Positions 11,282 through 22,557 of a stretch of DNA of 64,000 nucleotides are shown here, piece after piece. The DNA lies in the NCBI GenBank assembly GCA_013176395.1, contig JABMLP010000011.1, positions 1,488,001 to 1,552,000 on the forward strand, in the 5' to 3' direction. Positions within the stretch are counted from its first letter, which is position 1, and every line of letters begins with the position of its first letter. Source of the DNA: Venturia oleaginea. Taxonomy: Eukaryota > Ascomycota > Dothideomycetes > Venturiales > Venturiaceae. The notes beneath the pieces are model-generated. The model did no database searches. It saw nothing but the letters and a program-made list of their open reading frames with translations, and was not told the origin of the DNA. The position numbers and the translations under genes are program-made.

Positions 11282-14200
11282 TTACCGGGTGTGCAGGACT
11301 AAAGAGGGTGTGGTAGGTGGGATAATCAAACAGACAAACGCCATACATCGCTTCTGCCAGCTTGTAGCAGATTCGAAGGCGCTGGCCACCGCTACTCGGT
11401 TTCTTCGGGCCCCTGTTTGAGCTCCTATATCTTCGCCGACACCGTCGCCCTTGCCATACTCTGCCTCGAAGCGGTCTAAGTCCTCGACTTCTGTAAATAA
11501 TGAACGTGGCTGCCAATCGGGATCTGCATAGCCTTTCCATTTGATTAATAACTGACGAACCCAGCCTCGCCCAACCCGTTTCTTCTCTGCGCGAAGTATA
11601 CGTTCTACTTCAAACTCAGCCTCTGTTTCTTCGGTTTGAGGCACTAATGGTGGCGGCTGGGTATCATCGGATTCTTGTGAGGGCAGTGTGTCGGTTGCGG
11701 CTCGGCGGAGTAGGTCAACGTGGAAACGGTTATGGATACCACTTGGCAGGTCAGCCAGCTCGTATACCATCGGGGAGATCTGGTTCTCGACAGTGTATTT
11801 GGCTTGCGTCCACGACAGTTTCTTTGATAGCTGCGGAGTATTGATATTCCTAAGGTTCAACCAGACTTTGTCGCCCTTTTTTAACGTTTCGGCAGCTTGA
11901 CGTGACCTGTTGGCGTCGTTCTCCATCTTCTGCTGGGACCAGGCCATCGCTGCCTGTGCATATTCCTGTGCCTCTTCTATTCGTTGCACAAAGGTCTCGG
12001 CATCGGCTGTTGGTGAGTTACTGGGTGAGATTCGTTGTACTTTCTGGATTGGTTCCGCATGGTAGCCGTGGGTTAGATAGAATGGACTCATCCCTGTGAC
12101 TGAAGAGTCACGATTGTTCAGTGCTAACATAGCCGTAGGTAGTAGCGTTGGCCAGTCTAGTTGGGAGTATGCGATGAAGGCGCGGAGATAGCGTAGAACT
12201 TCCTGGTTCATACGCTCGGTCGCGCCATCGGTCTGTGGATGAAAGGCTGTAGAGAGTCTCTGCTCAATCTTTGTAAGTTCGCAAAGCTTCCTCCAAAAAC
12301 GACCTGTCCAATTGCTGCCTCTGTCCGACGTCAATGCCATGGGAAATCCGTGGTAGCGATAGTGGCATTGTAAGAACCTTTTCGCGCACTCTTTGGCGCT
12401 CATTGTAGTCATAGCCTCCAACGTAACACTTTTGAGGAGGCGATCTGTGATAACCATGAGGTATTTTGGGCCGTTTTCCTCCGCGGGCAAATCAGTCATG
12501 AAATCGATTGATAGCTCGCTGTGGAAGCGGGCCGGGATTGGAAGTGGTTTCAGAAGACCTCGCTTCTTATCACGCCATATTCCTGTTCTCCCACATACGT
12601 CGCAATTACGTACAAACTGCCGGACTGTCTTGTATTGTTGGGGCCAAAAGAAACTTCTGGATAGAATCGCAAGCGTGCTATCTCTCCCTGGGTGTCCAGT
12701 AACATGGGAATCGTGAGTTTGTTGGACCAGCGTTGTTCGCAGCGGTTCCCAATCTGGTACCCATAGGATCCCTCTTCTCGTGACCGCGCCGTGGTCGTCT
12801 ACTTCGCATTCGGGTAGCTGTACCGACAACTTGAGCTCTGGAGGAAAGGAACGTTCGCCAGTAACTATAGCCGTATGAATAGCTTCGTAGGATTGGTCCT
12901 CTGCTATTGCGCGATCCCAGAGAAGTTGTAACTCTGGTTTCTCGAAAAGATCGCATCCTTTTGCAACTGACCGGTTTTGACCGTACCTAGTAGTGGACCG
13001 GTGTTGACCGTTTTCGGCAGTCAGCTGGTGTCGACCGTCCAGTCCAGTATTTTGCTGGGGCTCCCGTATAACGTCCCATGTACTATTGGATGTATTCGGT
13101 GTATTGACTGGGCAGATAAGGGCTTGTATTGCGATTGTTTCGGTCGTCCTCTCGGAAAGAGGAGGAAGCCATTCGTCCTTGATCAACTGGGCCACTCGCC
13201 CTTGTAGTCTCTCGTCGTTCTTGTCATGTGGCATATCTTGATGTCTTCTTGATAGTGCGTCTGGTCTTTGCGCTAGTTTTCCGGCGCGAAATTCCAGCTG
13301 GAATTGGTACTCAGATAGAATTAGCGACCATCTTGCTTGTCTCTCTGACAAACGCTGCGCTGTCATAAAGTAGCGGAGATTCTTGTGATCGGTAAGGACT
13401 TTGAAAGGTGCTGCAACACTGCGTAGTTCTCCTCTCCAGTGTTCAATGGACTTGATTACTGCCAGTAATTCTTTATCGTGGATCTCGTAGTTACATTCAG
13501 CCGCAGTGAGCTTGCGGGAGAAGTATGCTACTGGTCGTAGTTTTCCCTTCATATCCTTCTGCGACAACGTGCCTCCCAGCGCGTAGCCAGAGCAGTCGCA
13601 CTCGAGTACCGTATCCAGGTCTGGATTCCAGTGAGCCAGTATTGGGGCGGAGATGAATAGCTCCTTCAAGACTTGAAAGGCGTTCTCATGTTCTTTGTTC
13701 CAGACAAAAGCGACGGCCTTCCGTGTTAACTTGATTAAGGGGTCGGAGAGCTCTGAGAAGTTGTCGATGAAGTCTCGGTAGAAATTTGCAAAGCCTAGGA
13801 AGGAGCGTACGCCTGTGACATTGACTGGAGCCTCCCATTCTTTAATCGCGGCAACTTTCTCTGGGTCGACTTTGATCCCTTCTCCTGCAGTGATAATGAA
13901 CCCCAGATATTTGACCTCCTGAACAGCAAACTCGCACTTGCTTAAGTCTAGCCGAAGTCCAGCAGTCTTGAGCTTGGCAAGAATTTGGTTAACCTTAACC
14001 ATGTGATCCAGATAGTCGCCGTCGCTCCATATCAAGACATCGTCCATGTAGGCTGAACAGCAGATATCTAGGGATTCCCGTAGGACTCCGTTGATGTATC
14101 GTTGAAAGCTCGCGGGTGCGCCAGCTAGTCCGAAGGGGGTAACTAGCCATTCGAATAGTCCAAATCGAGTGCGAAAAGCCGTTTTCCACTCATCGCCGTG

Positions 14201-15411
14201 CTTGATGCGGAGCCGATGAAATGCCGCTCTGACGTCAAGTTTGGTGTACCAACGCGCTGTTGCTAGATTTCGTAGGGTTTCTCGGATTAGTGGCAATGGG
14301 TAGCGGTCCGATCGAGTGATTCGATTCAGTGCCCGATAGTCTACACACATCCGAATGCCTCCACCTGGTTTCCTTACAAATAAGACTGGGGCTGCCGCTG
14401 GTGAGTTGCTGGCGCGTATCCAGCCCTTGTCCATATAGTCCGAAAGTGTTTTTCGTAGGACTAATAGCTCTTCCCTCGACATGCCGTATAATGGGCCCCA
14501 AGGAACTTCTGCCTCGCGACCTTGTTCATCTCGTATCAATTCGATAACGTGATCGCGACCCTCTTGATGGGGCGCGATCTCTCCGTCTTCGTCGTCGAGA
14601 AAGGCATCAGCATGCTCTGCTATTTCTTCTGGTATCTCTTGTCGGATTTCTTCCTCAGTCTTTCTCTGTTTTCTTTCTGCTAACTTGCTTAGGGCCTTGT
14701 TGATATCCGACATCGAGATAGCCAGCACTTGTGTACCATCCGGTCCATCTCTTCTCAACCGTCGCTGGGCCCTTCCAACAATAGCTGCAAATACAGATCC
14801 TGACACTAGACAAGCCGCCCGCACGTGAGCGAGCCGGTCTCGCGCTTTGGTGTTCTGTTCTAGCCACCCCTTTTCTCTTACCGTGATGCGCTGGGATCCT
14901 TGACCAATAAGCAGCTTTCTCTTAGCTGCTATATATCGCACCCAGTTTCTCTCTGCCCATGCCTTGCCTAGGATAATAGGGAAGCTCAATCCTTTCACTA
15001 TATACCCATAGACTCGCTCTGCTCGACCATCAATGTCGATCGTAGCGTAGGTCATGTGCGTAATACGGAGGTCTTCTCCGTTCTCGTGGCTCTCTTTAGC
15101 CAGTGCCAATTGTTTGGTGTCAATTGGGATGCGCGGTAGACGATGTGTTTGGACACTCTTCTCGCTGAAAGCAGCATAAGGGAGGCAGCCGTTATCAAAG
15201 AAGGATTCGGTGAAAGAAGTTCCGTTGATCAAGGTATCTATCAAGAAGGGTGTACTTTCCATCCTATCCTTTGCTGCTTTGATTTCTCTTATGCCTGGTA
15301 GCTTTGTAATGTCTTCGCCATGTACATCTACTTCAGACCCTCGTGCGCGACGATGCACAAGGGTAGCTAGTTTTCCGACTCTGATGAGGCTTCCTGTAGG
15401 GAGTCATCGGT
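11282..15411 (-). CDS. gypsy A Pol polyprotein (protease, RT, RNase H, integrase, chromodomain)
   Basis: The uninterrupted frame runs from just after a TGA near 15412 to TAA 11284-11282; the 1358 codons from the GTG at 15358 cover all domains. No ATG opens it, so it is probably made as a Gag-Pol fusion. It is in the -1 frame relative to gag, and the two overlap by about 45 nt. In order: a protease-like segment (SFFDNGCLPY, with DNG where DSG/DTG is usual), RT (CVDYRALNRI, AYMDDVLIWS), RNase H (ECDCSGYALGG, THKE-like HDKELLAV), an HHCC zinc finger (GHPGRDST, CDVCG), the integrase core (IDFMTDLP, LTSDRGSNWTG, FHPQTDGATERMNQE), and a C-terminal chromodomain (VERILRAEKK, LLIKWKGYADPDWQP). All key catalytic motifs are present, so the element could be active. 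Confidence 0.92.
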
Positions 15412-16461
15412 ATGCTGTGTGATTACCGCAGTGACCTGAGTCTTTGGACGTGTTGCTGGTCGGAATTCGCATACGTTCGGATGGTGCTTGGGCTTCTTAC
15501 AGCGCCCGCATTTGCCCGCTTGTATAAGTGCCAAGAACTCTGTTTGGGATCGCCATTTCGCTCTAGGTCGTCGGTCCTTCTTCGCATCCTTTCCGAGTGT
15601 ATCGACCCGAGCTATCAGTGCTGCGATCTGCGCTGAAAGGGCGTTGATGCCAGTCATTTCGACATCGCCTTCTGCGTCACGACTGACTGTTTGGGGTGAT
15701 TGTGGCCTCCCTCGAGTCGTTGGCGTCTCCTTATCCGTACTTGGATAGCGGCGTTGGTGGGATAGAGCCTCTGTCTTCGTCGCGAAGTACTGTACATCTT
15801 TTACGTAAGTGTCGTAGTCGTCCCTGGACAATCGCACTGATTTCAAGGTCTGTTGGAGGGAGTAGTTGAGCGCGTTGTTCATGATAGTGATCTTTGAGGC
15901 TCTTTGCGGCGCTAGGGATCCAGCTTGCGATGTCAGTTGTTCGAACTGCTGGCGGAAGTCTTCGAACGGTTGTCTGCTGCCTTGGCTAATCTTGTTCAGC
16001 TCGTCGAGAGCTTTAGCTTCCGCTTCATGATCTAAGAACTTGTCGTCCATATGCTTGATAAAGGACTCGGGTTTGTAGTTGTCATGTTGCTCTCCATTGC
16101 TTAGCCATTGGATGACGCGTTGTTGTTTCTCTGTCGGAAGCCCGTTGAAGATGTTCGCGCATATTCCTTGATTGCTTCCAAGCTTCCCATTTTCAACAGT
16201 GATTTTTGTCTTGATCTGCCATCTGAACAGCGTGTAGTTGTCTCTTTTCCCGTCCCATTTAGGCCATGCAATAGCTTTTGCACCGGTGTTCCCATCAACA
16301 CTGACTGCGGTCAGAGCTGCCACCAATTGTTGTACGGTGTCAGGCGAATTTGCTCGAGCCATTGAGAGTTTGTCGATTCCTTGCGTAATGCTCGCGATTG
16401 GGTCGTCGTCGGTAGTAGGGGTGTAGGTTGTAGGAGTCGATAGGGTACTGTTGCTACGCAT
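15367..16461 (-). CDS. gypsy A Gag
   Basis: 364 aa from ATG 16461 (MRSNSTLSTPT) to TAG 15369-15367. The longer ORF opens at a GTG nine bases upstream. The capsid-like part includes KWDGKRDNYTLFRWQIKTKI and the repeated-glutamine segment PFEDFRQQFEQLTSQAGSL. A CCHC-like knuckle near the C-terminus reads CGRCKKPKHHPNVC, with C-X2-C-X4-H-X4-C-like spacing. The stop directly follows GAA AAC, and pol continues in the -1 frame there. The copy at 62326-63420 differs by one residue (K versus E in HDNYKPES). Confidence 0.9.
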   Translation of the reverse strand: MRSNSTLSTPTTYTPTTDDDPIASITQGIDKLSMARANSPDTVQQLVAALTAVSVDGNTGAKAIAWPKWDGKRDNYTLFRWQIKTKITVENGKLGSNQGICANIFNGLPTEKQQRVIQWLSNGEQHDNYKPESFIKHMDDKFLDHEAEAKALDELNKISQGSRQPFEDFRQQFEQLTSQAGSLAPQRASKITIMNNALNYSLQQTLKSVRLSRDDYDTYVKDVQYFATKTEALSHQRRYPSTDKETPTTRGRPQSPQTVSRDAEGDVEMTGINALSAQIAALIARVDTLGKDAKKDRRPRAKWRSQTEFLALIQAGKCGRCKKPKHHPNVCEFRPATRPKTQVTAVITQHTDDSLQEASSESEN

Positions 16462-16495
16462 CAAGTACACCTAGGTTTGTAAAGAACTGAATCTA

Positions 16496-16671
16496 TATTA
16501 CGGGACGGTAGCTGGAAAGACGCAGCATACTCGTAGCCAAAGATTGTTTAGATTCAGTTAAGGAGTGAAGGTATCTACAAACAGAGAACCTCAATGAGGT
16601 TCTTTCTCTATACTAGGCTCAATCAGGCTTAGGCTCTTAGCCTATACCAACCATGGGCCATGTCCATAACA
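16496..16671 (-). repeat. gypsy A 5' LTR
   Basis: 176 bp. On the minus strand it starts TGTTATGGACATGG and ends CGTAATA, and gag begins 35 bp later. It abuts the TIR element at 16672 with no spacer. Confidence 0.9.
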
Positions 16672-17065
16672 CAGACTCCCGGTGTGTTTTCTTCCTTCCG
16701 TGACGCTCATTGGCTGTTGGAGCTTTTTGGAGCTTAAAAGTGGGCCTATATAGGTACCATGCTGGTACCATGCTGGTGGCGTAGCCACCAAATGGTCTAA
16801 TTGGTGGGAGGAACATGGTGGAACTTGGTTTGGTGGGAGGAACATGGTGGAACTTGGTTTGGTGGGAGGAACATGGTGGAACTTGGTTTGGTGGGAGGAA
16901 CATGGTGGAACTTGGTTTGGTGGATGTGCGTCTAGGGTGGATTAGCGGCGAAGCTGCGAATGGATATGATTGGACAAAGGAATTTGGTGGAGCTTAGCGG
17001 AACTTTTGAATGCCTCGAATTTGAGACGGTAAGGAACGGAAGGAAGAAAACATATCGGGAGTCTG
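16672..17065. mobile_element. 394-bp non-autonomous TIR element (MITE-like) with 30-bp internal repeats
   Basis: The left end CAGACTCCCGG matches, inverted, the right end ending CGGGAGTCTG. The terminal inverted repeats are about 30 bp with two mismatches and share TGTTTTCTTCCTTCCGT. The inside holds four tandem 30-bp units and no transposase. The left end directly touches the gypsy A LTR, so its target duplication cannot be read. Confidence 0.75.
16801..16920 (+). repeat. 30-bp tandem repeat, 4 copies
   Basis: Each unit contains GGTGGGAGGAACATGGTGG and AACTTGGTTT; the copies are essentially identical. It lies inside the TIR element. The apparent Trp/Gly-rich ORF here is a by-product of the repeat. 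Confidence 0.92.
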
Positions 17066-17591
17066 ATTTATGAGATAAGGCAAGGCCAAGAACTGTGGGA
17101 TATCACGTGACTCCTGCACGTACTATTCTCCTGTAGGACTGAGGTATCGCCTCTTGGGATCTTTATAGCACGGAAATACTAGCAGAATAACCAGTATCGA
17201 TAAGAGCCAGTGGGCATTTGGAAATACTGGTTTAGGGAAAAGAGGGAGGACGGAAGGGACAACTGGTCTTGTTTTAGTGAACGAGGCGAAGTGGGGCGTG
17301 GTAGATTTTATGATTTATCACGTGTTGGCTGTCTGGTGAAGTCCTCCTGACCGGACAAAGCTGCGTGATTAAGCGGCTGCAACCGAGTAGGAAACAAACA
17401 ATCAATCAATCAATCAGTCGCACCAGTCTCACCCTGTGTGCTCGAAGGATTCCCCTCCATTATCAGTCCTAACGATAACTTCTTGTTACCCAACCATTCT
17501 TTGCGAGTCCTGCCTTCCTGCTCTTCAGCCTTAAGGTGATCTGTAACACCTAGCTATATAAATATACGAAGCCCTTAACAGAAAATATATA
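17066..17591. other. Gap between TIR element and pogo-1
   Basis: No gene seen. It contains a short AATC repeat (CAATCAATCAATCAATC) near 17400 and AT-rich sequence leading to the pogo-1 end. Confidence 0.5.
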
Positions 17592-19172
17592 ACGTAATCC
17601 ACCATCGAGCGGTACACATCACCGAGCGGTACACATTTTCGTATCCTCATCGATTAACCCACAATGCCACCACAACTAGTCAATACAAAGGCCCAGAAAG
17701 GAGGTCAACTACTCCTTGCTCATGACGCTTATTTGAAAGGCCATTTTTCAAGTATTCGAAAGGCCGCTGATGCCTGTTCTGTCGCATTTACTTCCCTTGC
17801 CTCCCGCCTTCGCGGACGCGCTTCACGCGTCGATTCGCGCCCAAATTGCCAAAAGCTTACGGATACGGAAGAGGAGATCGTTGAGCATTGGATACTATCT
17901 ATGGATGAAAGAGGTTATCCATTGACCGTTACTGGGGTACGCGATGCGGCAAAAATCGTACTCGAGTAGCGTGTAGGCTCAGATTGCAAAATCGGTGTCA
18001 ATTGGCCTCAGCGATACATCAACCGCCGCCCTAGCCTCAAATCGCGATATTCACGCGGCTACGATAATCAAAGGGCAAGATGCGAAGATCCAGCCCTTAT
18101 TGGGGCCTGGTTTCGGCTTGTACAAAACACAATCGCTAAATACGGCATCCTCAATAACGATATCTACAACTTCGACGAAACTGGCTTTGCAATGGGCCTT
18201 GCAAGTACCTCACGGGTAGTTACTACCTCAGATAGGCGTGGCAGACCCCCTCAATTACAGCCTGGCGATCGCGAATGGGTTACGGCAATCGAATCGATCA
18301 ATGCGCTGGGTTGGAGCCTCCCGCCGATGGTGATCTTCAAAGGCAAGGTACATATATCATCTTGGTACGAAAACAACAATCTAACGCCTGATTGGACAAT
18401 CGCTTTGAGTACAAATGGATGGACTAATGACAAGCTTGGATTACATTGGTTAAAAGAGGTTTTCGAGCCAAATACAGCTGCAAGAAAGGTTGGTAGTTAT
18501 CGACTACTAATTCTGGATGGCCACGGCAGCCACGCAACGCCAGAATTTGATCAATTTTGTGCAGACCGGATGATTATTACTCTTTGTATGCCACCGCACT
18601 CATCACATCTCCTTCAACCTCTCGATATTGGTTGTTTTTCGGTCCTCAAGCGTACCTACGGCCACCAAGTCTCGGAATATATGAGGCTTGGCATAAATAA
18701 TATCGACAAAATTGAGTTACTTCACGCCTTTAAAATTGCTCGAATTAGTGCCCTCACACTAAGCAATATTCAACGCAGCTTTACTGCTGCCGGTCTCGTA
18801 CCTTTTGATCCAGATCAGGTACTTTCAACCATCCAGATTAGGCCATCTACCCCTACAGCGCCCTTGGCCGCAAACCAAGAGCAATGGCAACCAGAAACAC
18901 CTCAGAATCTAACCCAGTTAGAGCTGCAGGTAGCTACAATCAAAGGCTATCTTAAGAGACGTTCAAAAAGTCCACCAACACCAACAGATCAGGCCCTTAA
19001 TCAGCTTGTCAAGGGCTGCCAGATCGCGATGCAAGGCGCCGCTTTACTAGCTGCGGAAAATGAGAAATTAAGGGCTGCAAATGAGAGGCAGAAGCGAAAG
19101 AGGCAACTAAAAAGGAAATGTATTAGTCAATCAAGCGCTCTGTCACGGCGAGCATTGAACCAGACAGAATAA
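17592..19172 (+). mobile_element. Fot1/pogo-type element (pogo-1), 3' end not found
   Basis: The left terminus follows TA (17590-17591) and begins ACGTAATCCACCATCGAG, with a direct repeat of CGAGCGGTACACAT inside it. The same style of end opens pogo-2, pogo-3 and pogo-4. No matching inverted end could be seen after the transposase, so the right side is probably truncated. The right limit given is the end of the transposase. Confidence 0.7.
17664..19172 (+). pseudogene. pogo-1 transposase (DDE1 family) with one in-frame TAG
   Basis: The frame is the same from ATG 17664 to TAA 19172, with a single stop, TAG at 17967-17969, just after AKIVLE. The N-terminal helix-turn-helix (SSIRKAADACSVAFTSLASR) and CENP-B-like second HTH precede it. 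The catalytic part follows: NFDETGFAMG, then WVTAIESINA, SYRLLILDGHGSH and HSSHLLQPLDIG supply the three conserved acidic positions. The C-terminal tail is basic (KRKRQLKRK). Cut-and-paste transposition into TA is expected for the family. One nonsense change is the only visible lesion; CAG-to-TAG (C-to-T before A, RIP-like) would explain it, though the original codon is unknown. Confidence 0.85.
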
Positions 19173-20673
19173 ACTAAGATTCCATTTACTCAGTGTGATG
19201 AGAGAATATCAGATAGAGAGTAAGTAACTACGGGGCGCGCGAGTTGATGTTCCTCTCGCCACAGTGTGGCTGCGAAACGTTGTCATGCGGCAAAGATGGC
19301 CACCATGCCATGCCGTCACACGCTCTAACTGTGACAGGTTAAGATCATGCCTGGATACCAGGGAGAACCACCCAAATGTGCAATACAATCTAGCTAAGGA
19401 CGAGAAGATAAGATTCACGATTGCAAGCTCCTTTTTGAAGGAGATGCCAAGCCATTCACATGCTTGCCACAGAATCATTCCGAGGTTTGACAGGAGATGT
19501 CAAGCCATTCACAAGCTTCCCCTAGCGAGATAGGCAAAGCCTAGATGAAGGCCCAAGGGTCTAGCCCGTGACAGTTCGCTATCACATTTAGTCCATACCT
19601 AATTGCTGCTCACGCCTTTCATTAGTTACTACTAGCCGTGACAGTGGAGAAATCGCGAGTTAGGTAGGGGATTTCTCGGTTTGTGTGCTAGAATTACGTG
19701 TATACCAGTTCATGGTAACACTCTCTCATTGTCACTCCGTGATAATGAGTCACTCCGTGACAGGATATTCCAATCGTATGTCTTTGCAACTACGTATATG
19801 TCGCTGCAAAGAAAACGATTATATGTGTGGTTTGGGCAATTAACCGCGATAATAGGCTATCATGGAGCGCAATCGCCGGCGTAGTACGGTAGCGGTTTTT
19901 GTCCTCGGGGCTGTTATAGGGTTGTTAGAAGCGGTTGAGATACCGCCAGTATCTTACACGGTTCATGAGATAGAAGTGCCTACAGATTCGATTGGCGTCG
20001 GGGAAATCACGTCTACTAAAACTATGAAGCCAGAAGAGTTACACGAATTGGAACCGCCAGGAGCATGCGTCTATTTGCAGGGGTTGCCTGACAATTCGCC
20101 GTCACAGCGTTCTTTATAAATAGTGTCACATACAAAGGAATTTATAGCACGGCATTCGTTGTGGACCCTGGTAATCTATTTCAAGAACTTCAAATATGTC
20201 TGTACGACCTCTCCAGGCTTGGTGGGATAAGTTGATCCTACTGCAGCGCCACGACACCTTTAGTTCCCAAATGTGGCGTTTGCCAAGTAGAAAAGCTCAG
20301 CCTTCGCTCAGCTGTTTAATGTGTTAAAAACCAGGGAAATCTCTGTGAAAGCAGCGGACAAGTTTTTGTTCCTGCAGTTACGATGTGATGCAGTTAGGAG
20401 AGACATCAAGGCTGGTGAGAAGGCTTTGGCGCTAGTGTGTCTCGGATGAATATTGTGCCGAGCCAGATCTCGCCAAACGTCCGAAGCCTTTCACGCCATT
20501 TCCAAACACACCTCAACTTTTACACCTTATCATGACTACAAGAATCTATCTCGAATCCATTACACCTCACCTTTACCCATTTGAGCACGTGTAAATGTGT
20601 TTGTCAAGAAGCCTTCAGTGCAGCCAAGCTGATGATCTCGGTGTCGAACGACTCCGCAGGTCGAATGTGAAGG
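19173..20673. other. Gap with LTR scraps, no confident gene
   Basis: 19568-19640 repeats the end of the LTR-like remnant at 8750-9023 and ends TAGCCGTGACA. A small ORF at 19862-20119 (85 codons, hydrophobic start VAVFVLGAVIGLL) is unrecognised. Stretches of CCGTGACA-type ends suggest more decayed LTRs. The rest shows nothing I can name. Confidence 0.45.
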
Positions 20674-20786
20674 TGTAAGAGTTCAACCCTCAAAGGTGTT
20701 TCGCAAGTGAGAGAAGACTGCTTGTATTTCAAAGTATCTAAGTGCAGAGAAGAAAGTGTAGGTACAGGAAGGACAACTTGTATATA
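20674..20786 (-). repeat. LTR family A fragment, broken by pogo-2
   Basis: It starts TGTAAGAGTTCAACCC, the antisense end of LTR family A (full copies at 22680 and 28003). It runs to CTTGTATATA, where pogo-2 begins, so pogo-2 entered the TATATA of this LTR. Confidence 0.8.
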
Positions 20787-22162
20787 ACGTATTCCACCAT
20801 CGAGTGGGTCAACCCATCGAGTGGGTCAACCCATCGAGCGGGTCAGTTTATGGCAAGACCAGCTGCTCCCTTATCAACACAATATGTCTCAACAACAAAA
20901 CGCGCCATCATCTAACAGAGAAGGCAGAATCCAGCTTGCCCTTTCTGCCTACAATACCCACCAATTCCGAAGCCTACGGCGCGCTGCTGAGGCGTTTGAT
21001 ATACCTCCTTCAACATTAACTAGGCGATATAACGGAATTACGTATCGCCTAGATACTCGCAACGCCCGACACAAGCTCACTACGACTGAAGAGCAGACAA
21101 TTGTCCAATACATCCTCGACCTCGATTCGCGAGGATTCGCGCCCCGGCTGTGTGAGGTAGCAGATATGGCGGATAAACTACTGGGTGTACGCGGTGGAGA
21201 GCCAGTAGGGAAAAACTGGGCTGAGAGGTTCATAACGCGCTCAGATGAGCTCAAGATGGCCTTCAATCGAGCTAAGGATAGGCAGAGGATACTACAGGAA
21301 GATCCAGAGATTATTGGCGCGTGGTTCAAGCTCGTTACAGACACCAAGGCAAAGTACGGTATCCATGACGAGGATACGCACAACTTTGACGAGATTGGCT
21401 TCCAGATGGGCGTTATTGGGTCAATGAAGGTCGTCACAGCTTCTGAAAGACGTACACGGCCTAATTTAATCCAGCCAGGCGATCGCGAGTGGGTTACAGT
21501 TATCCAGAGCATCTGCGCCGCCGGGTATGCGACCCCGCCATTCATTATCTACAAAGGACGCGTTCATATCTCTGCGTGGTATGAGGAGGCAGATATACCA
21601 CGGAATTGGAAGCTCTCGGTCTCTGAGAACGGCTGGACAAATAATGCGCTTGGTCTTGAGTGGTTGAAGCACTTTAACGCGTATACAAAGGCGCGGCAGG
21701 TGGGGGTATACAGGCTGCTTATTTTGGACGGTCATGAGAGCCATCTCAGCCAGGATTTCAAGGACTACTGCCTCGAAAACAAGATTATAACCCTCTGCAT
21801 GCCATCGCACTCGTCGCATATACTCCAGCCCCTTGACGTGGTCTGCTTCTCGCCGTTAAAGCGCAAGTACTCCCAACGCGTCCGGGACCTGGCACGCCGA
21901 CGCGTGTACCATATCAACAAGGAAGGCTTTCTCCCTGCCTTCAAAGACGCGTTTTTCGACGTGTTTACGAAAGAGAACTGTCAAAAGGCTTTTGAGGCAG
22001 TAGGGCTAGTCTCTATCGACGCGCAGGTGGTGTTGGATCGCCTTGAAGTACGGCTACGAACCCCGCCAGAAACCCATCTCCCAGAAACGCCGTGGCAGTC
22101 CAAGACTCCAAGTAATACTTATGAATTTGGATCCCAATCCAAGCTCGTAAGCGAGTCGTTAA
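20787..22162 (+). mobile_element. Fot1/pogo-type element (pogo-2), 3' truncated
   Basis: After TA at 20785-20786 it begins ACGTATTCCACCATCGAG. Three 17-bp sub-terminal repeats (CATCGAGTGGGTCAACC) follow. The right part is lost: at about 22162 the sequence switches to a Ty3 fragment, so no right inverted end exists. Confidence 0.82.
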
Positions 22163-22176
22163 CGCCGATGCATTAA
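20884..22176 (+). CDS. pogo-2 transposase (DDE1 family), C-terminus replaced by gypsy sequence
   Basis: Translation was taken from ATG 20884 (MSQQQNAPSS), not the in-frame ATG in the terminal repeat, since the sister copies start MSQQ. It has a psq-type HTH (FRSLRRAAEAFDIPPSTLTR), a CENP-B-like HTH (GVRGGEPVGKNWAERFI), and the catalytic motifs NFDEIGFQMG, RLLILDGHESH and SSHILQPLDVV. The open frame of about 430 codons has no stop until 22176. The last few residues (TPMH) come from the joined Ty3 fragment. Pogo-4 keeps the missing tail, which carries a zinc knuckle (RCGNCGATGHNVRTC). The core looks intact, but the missing right end means it cannot move by itself. Confidence 0.85.
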   Translation: MSQQQNAPSSNREGRIQLALSAYNTHQFRSLRRAAEAFDIPPSTLTRRYNGITYRLDTRNARHKLTTTEEQTIVQYILDLDSRGFAPRLCEVADMADKLLGVRGGEPVGKNWAERFITRSDELKMAFNRAKDRQRILQEDPEIIGAWFKLVTDTKAKYGIHDEDTHNFDEIGFQMGVIGSMKVVTASERRTRPNLIQPGDREWVTVIQSICAAGYATPPFIIYKGRVHISAWYEEADIPRNWKLSVSENGWTNNALGLEWLKHFNAYTKARQVGVYRLLILDGHESHLSQDFKDYCLENKIITLCMPSHSSHILQPLDVVCFSPLKRKYSQRVRDLARRRVYHINKEGFLPAFKDAFFDVFTKENCQKAFEAVGLVSIDAQVVLDRLEVRLRTPPETHLPETPWQSKTPSNTYEFGSQSKLVSESLTPMH

Positions 22177-22557
22177 GTCGACGAGAAGACTTCATGGCAG
22201 GAGAAAAAGAGAAAGTCGAATCACTTCAGACAGGAAAGCCCTCTTATTGGCAAGAGGTCAGGAACGCGCAGCAAAGGATCCAGATGTACAAGGCTACATT
22301 CAATCAGCAGATCAGAATACCCGTATTGAAGACGGATTGCTCCTCTTCAACAACTTGGTATATCTTCCCACGAGCCTTAGGAAACAGTACATCCTACATC
22401 AACACGAATCTCCACTCAATGGTCATCGCCGACCAGAGATTGTCCTTTCACGACTTCAGAATACCTTCTACTTCCCGCGCATGCGACAGGAAGTTTTCAA
22501 GGAAATAGGAAAGTGTGTTCTTTGCAAAAAGGCCAAGTACGAACGACAGAAACTGTC
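22163..22557 (+). pseudogene. Ty3/gypsy pol fragment (RNase H end to integrase zinc finger)
   Basis: It matches gypsy B from about 33388 to 33822, with about 50 bp missing after AAAGTCGAA. It reads QSADQNTRIEDGLLLFNNLV and FPRMRQEVFKEIGKCVLCKK, the HHCC region of integrase. There are frameshifts relative to a working frame. Confidence 0.8.

Larger units (their letters stand above)
11094..16671 (-). mobile_element. Complete Ty3/gypsy retrotransposon (gypsy A, copy 1)
   Basis: Two 176-bp LTRs bound a gag and a pol ORF on the minus strand: 5' LTR at 16671-16496 and 3' LTR at 11269-11094. The LTRs start TGTTATGG and end CGTAATA. A polypurine tract (AGGAGGGGGGTAA) precedes the 3' LTR at about 11270-11283. 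Gag and pol have no internal stops. A second copy starts at 62117 and differs by only a few bases over the shared part. The flanks (CCTAG versus CAGAC) show no target duplication, which could mean recombination between elements or a loss at one edge. Confidence 0.93.

Noticed and set aside
11235..16426. Numerous opposite-strand ORFs within gypsy A, for example 12393-12716 and 14329-14547
   Set aside because: Shadows of the intact gag and pol frames; no domain content.
16637..16997. Trp/Gly-rich and Pro/Ser-rich ORFs on both strands at the TIR element
   Set aside because: They are translations of the 4x30-bp repeat array.
19862..20119. 85-codon ORF with a hydrophobic start as a secreted protein gene
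   Set aside because: No promoter element, homology or cysteine pattern; it lies among LTR debris.
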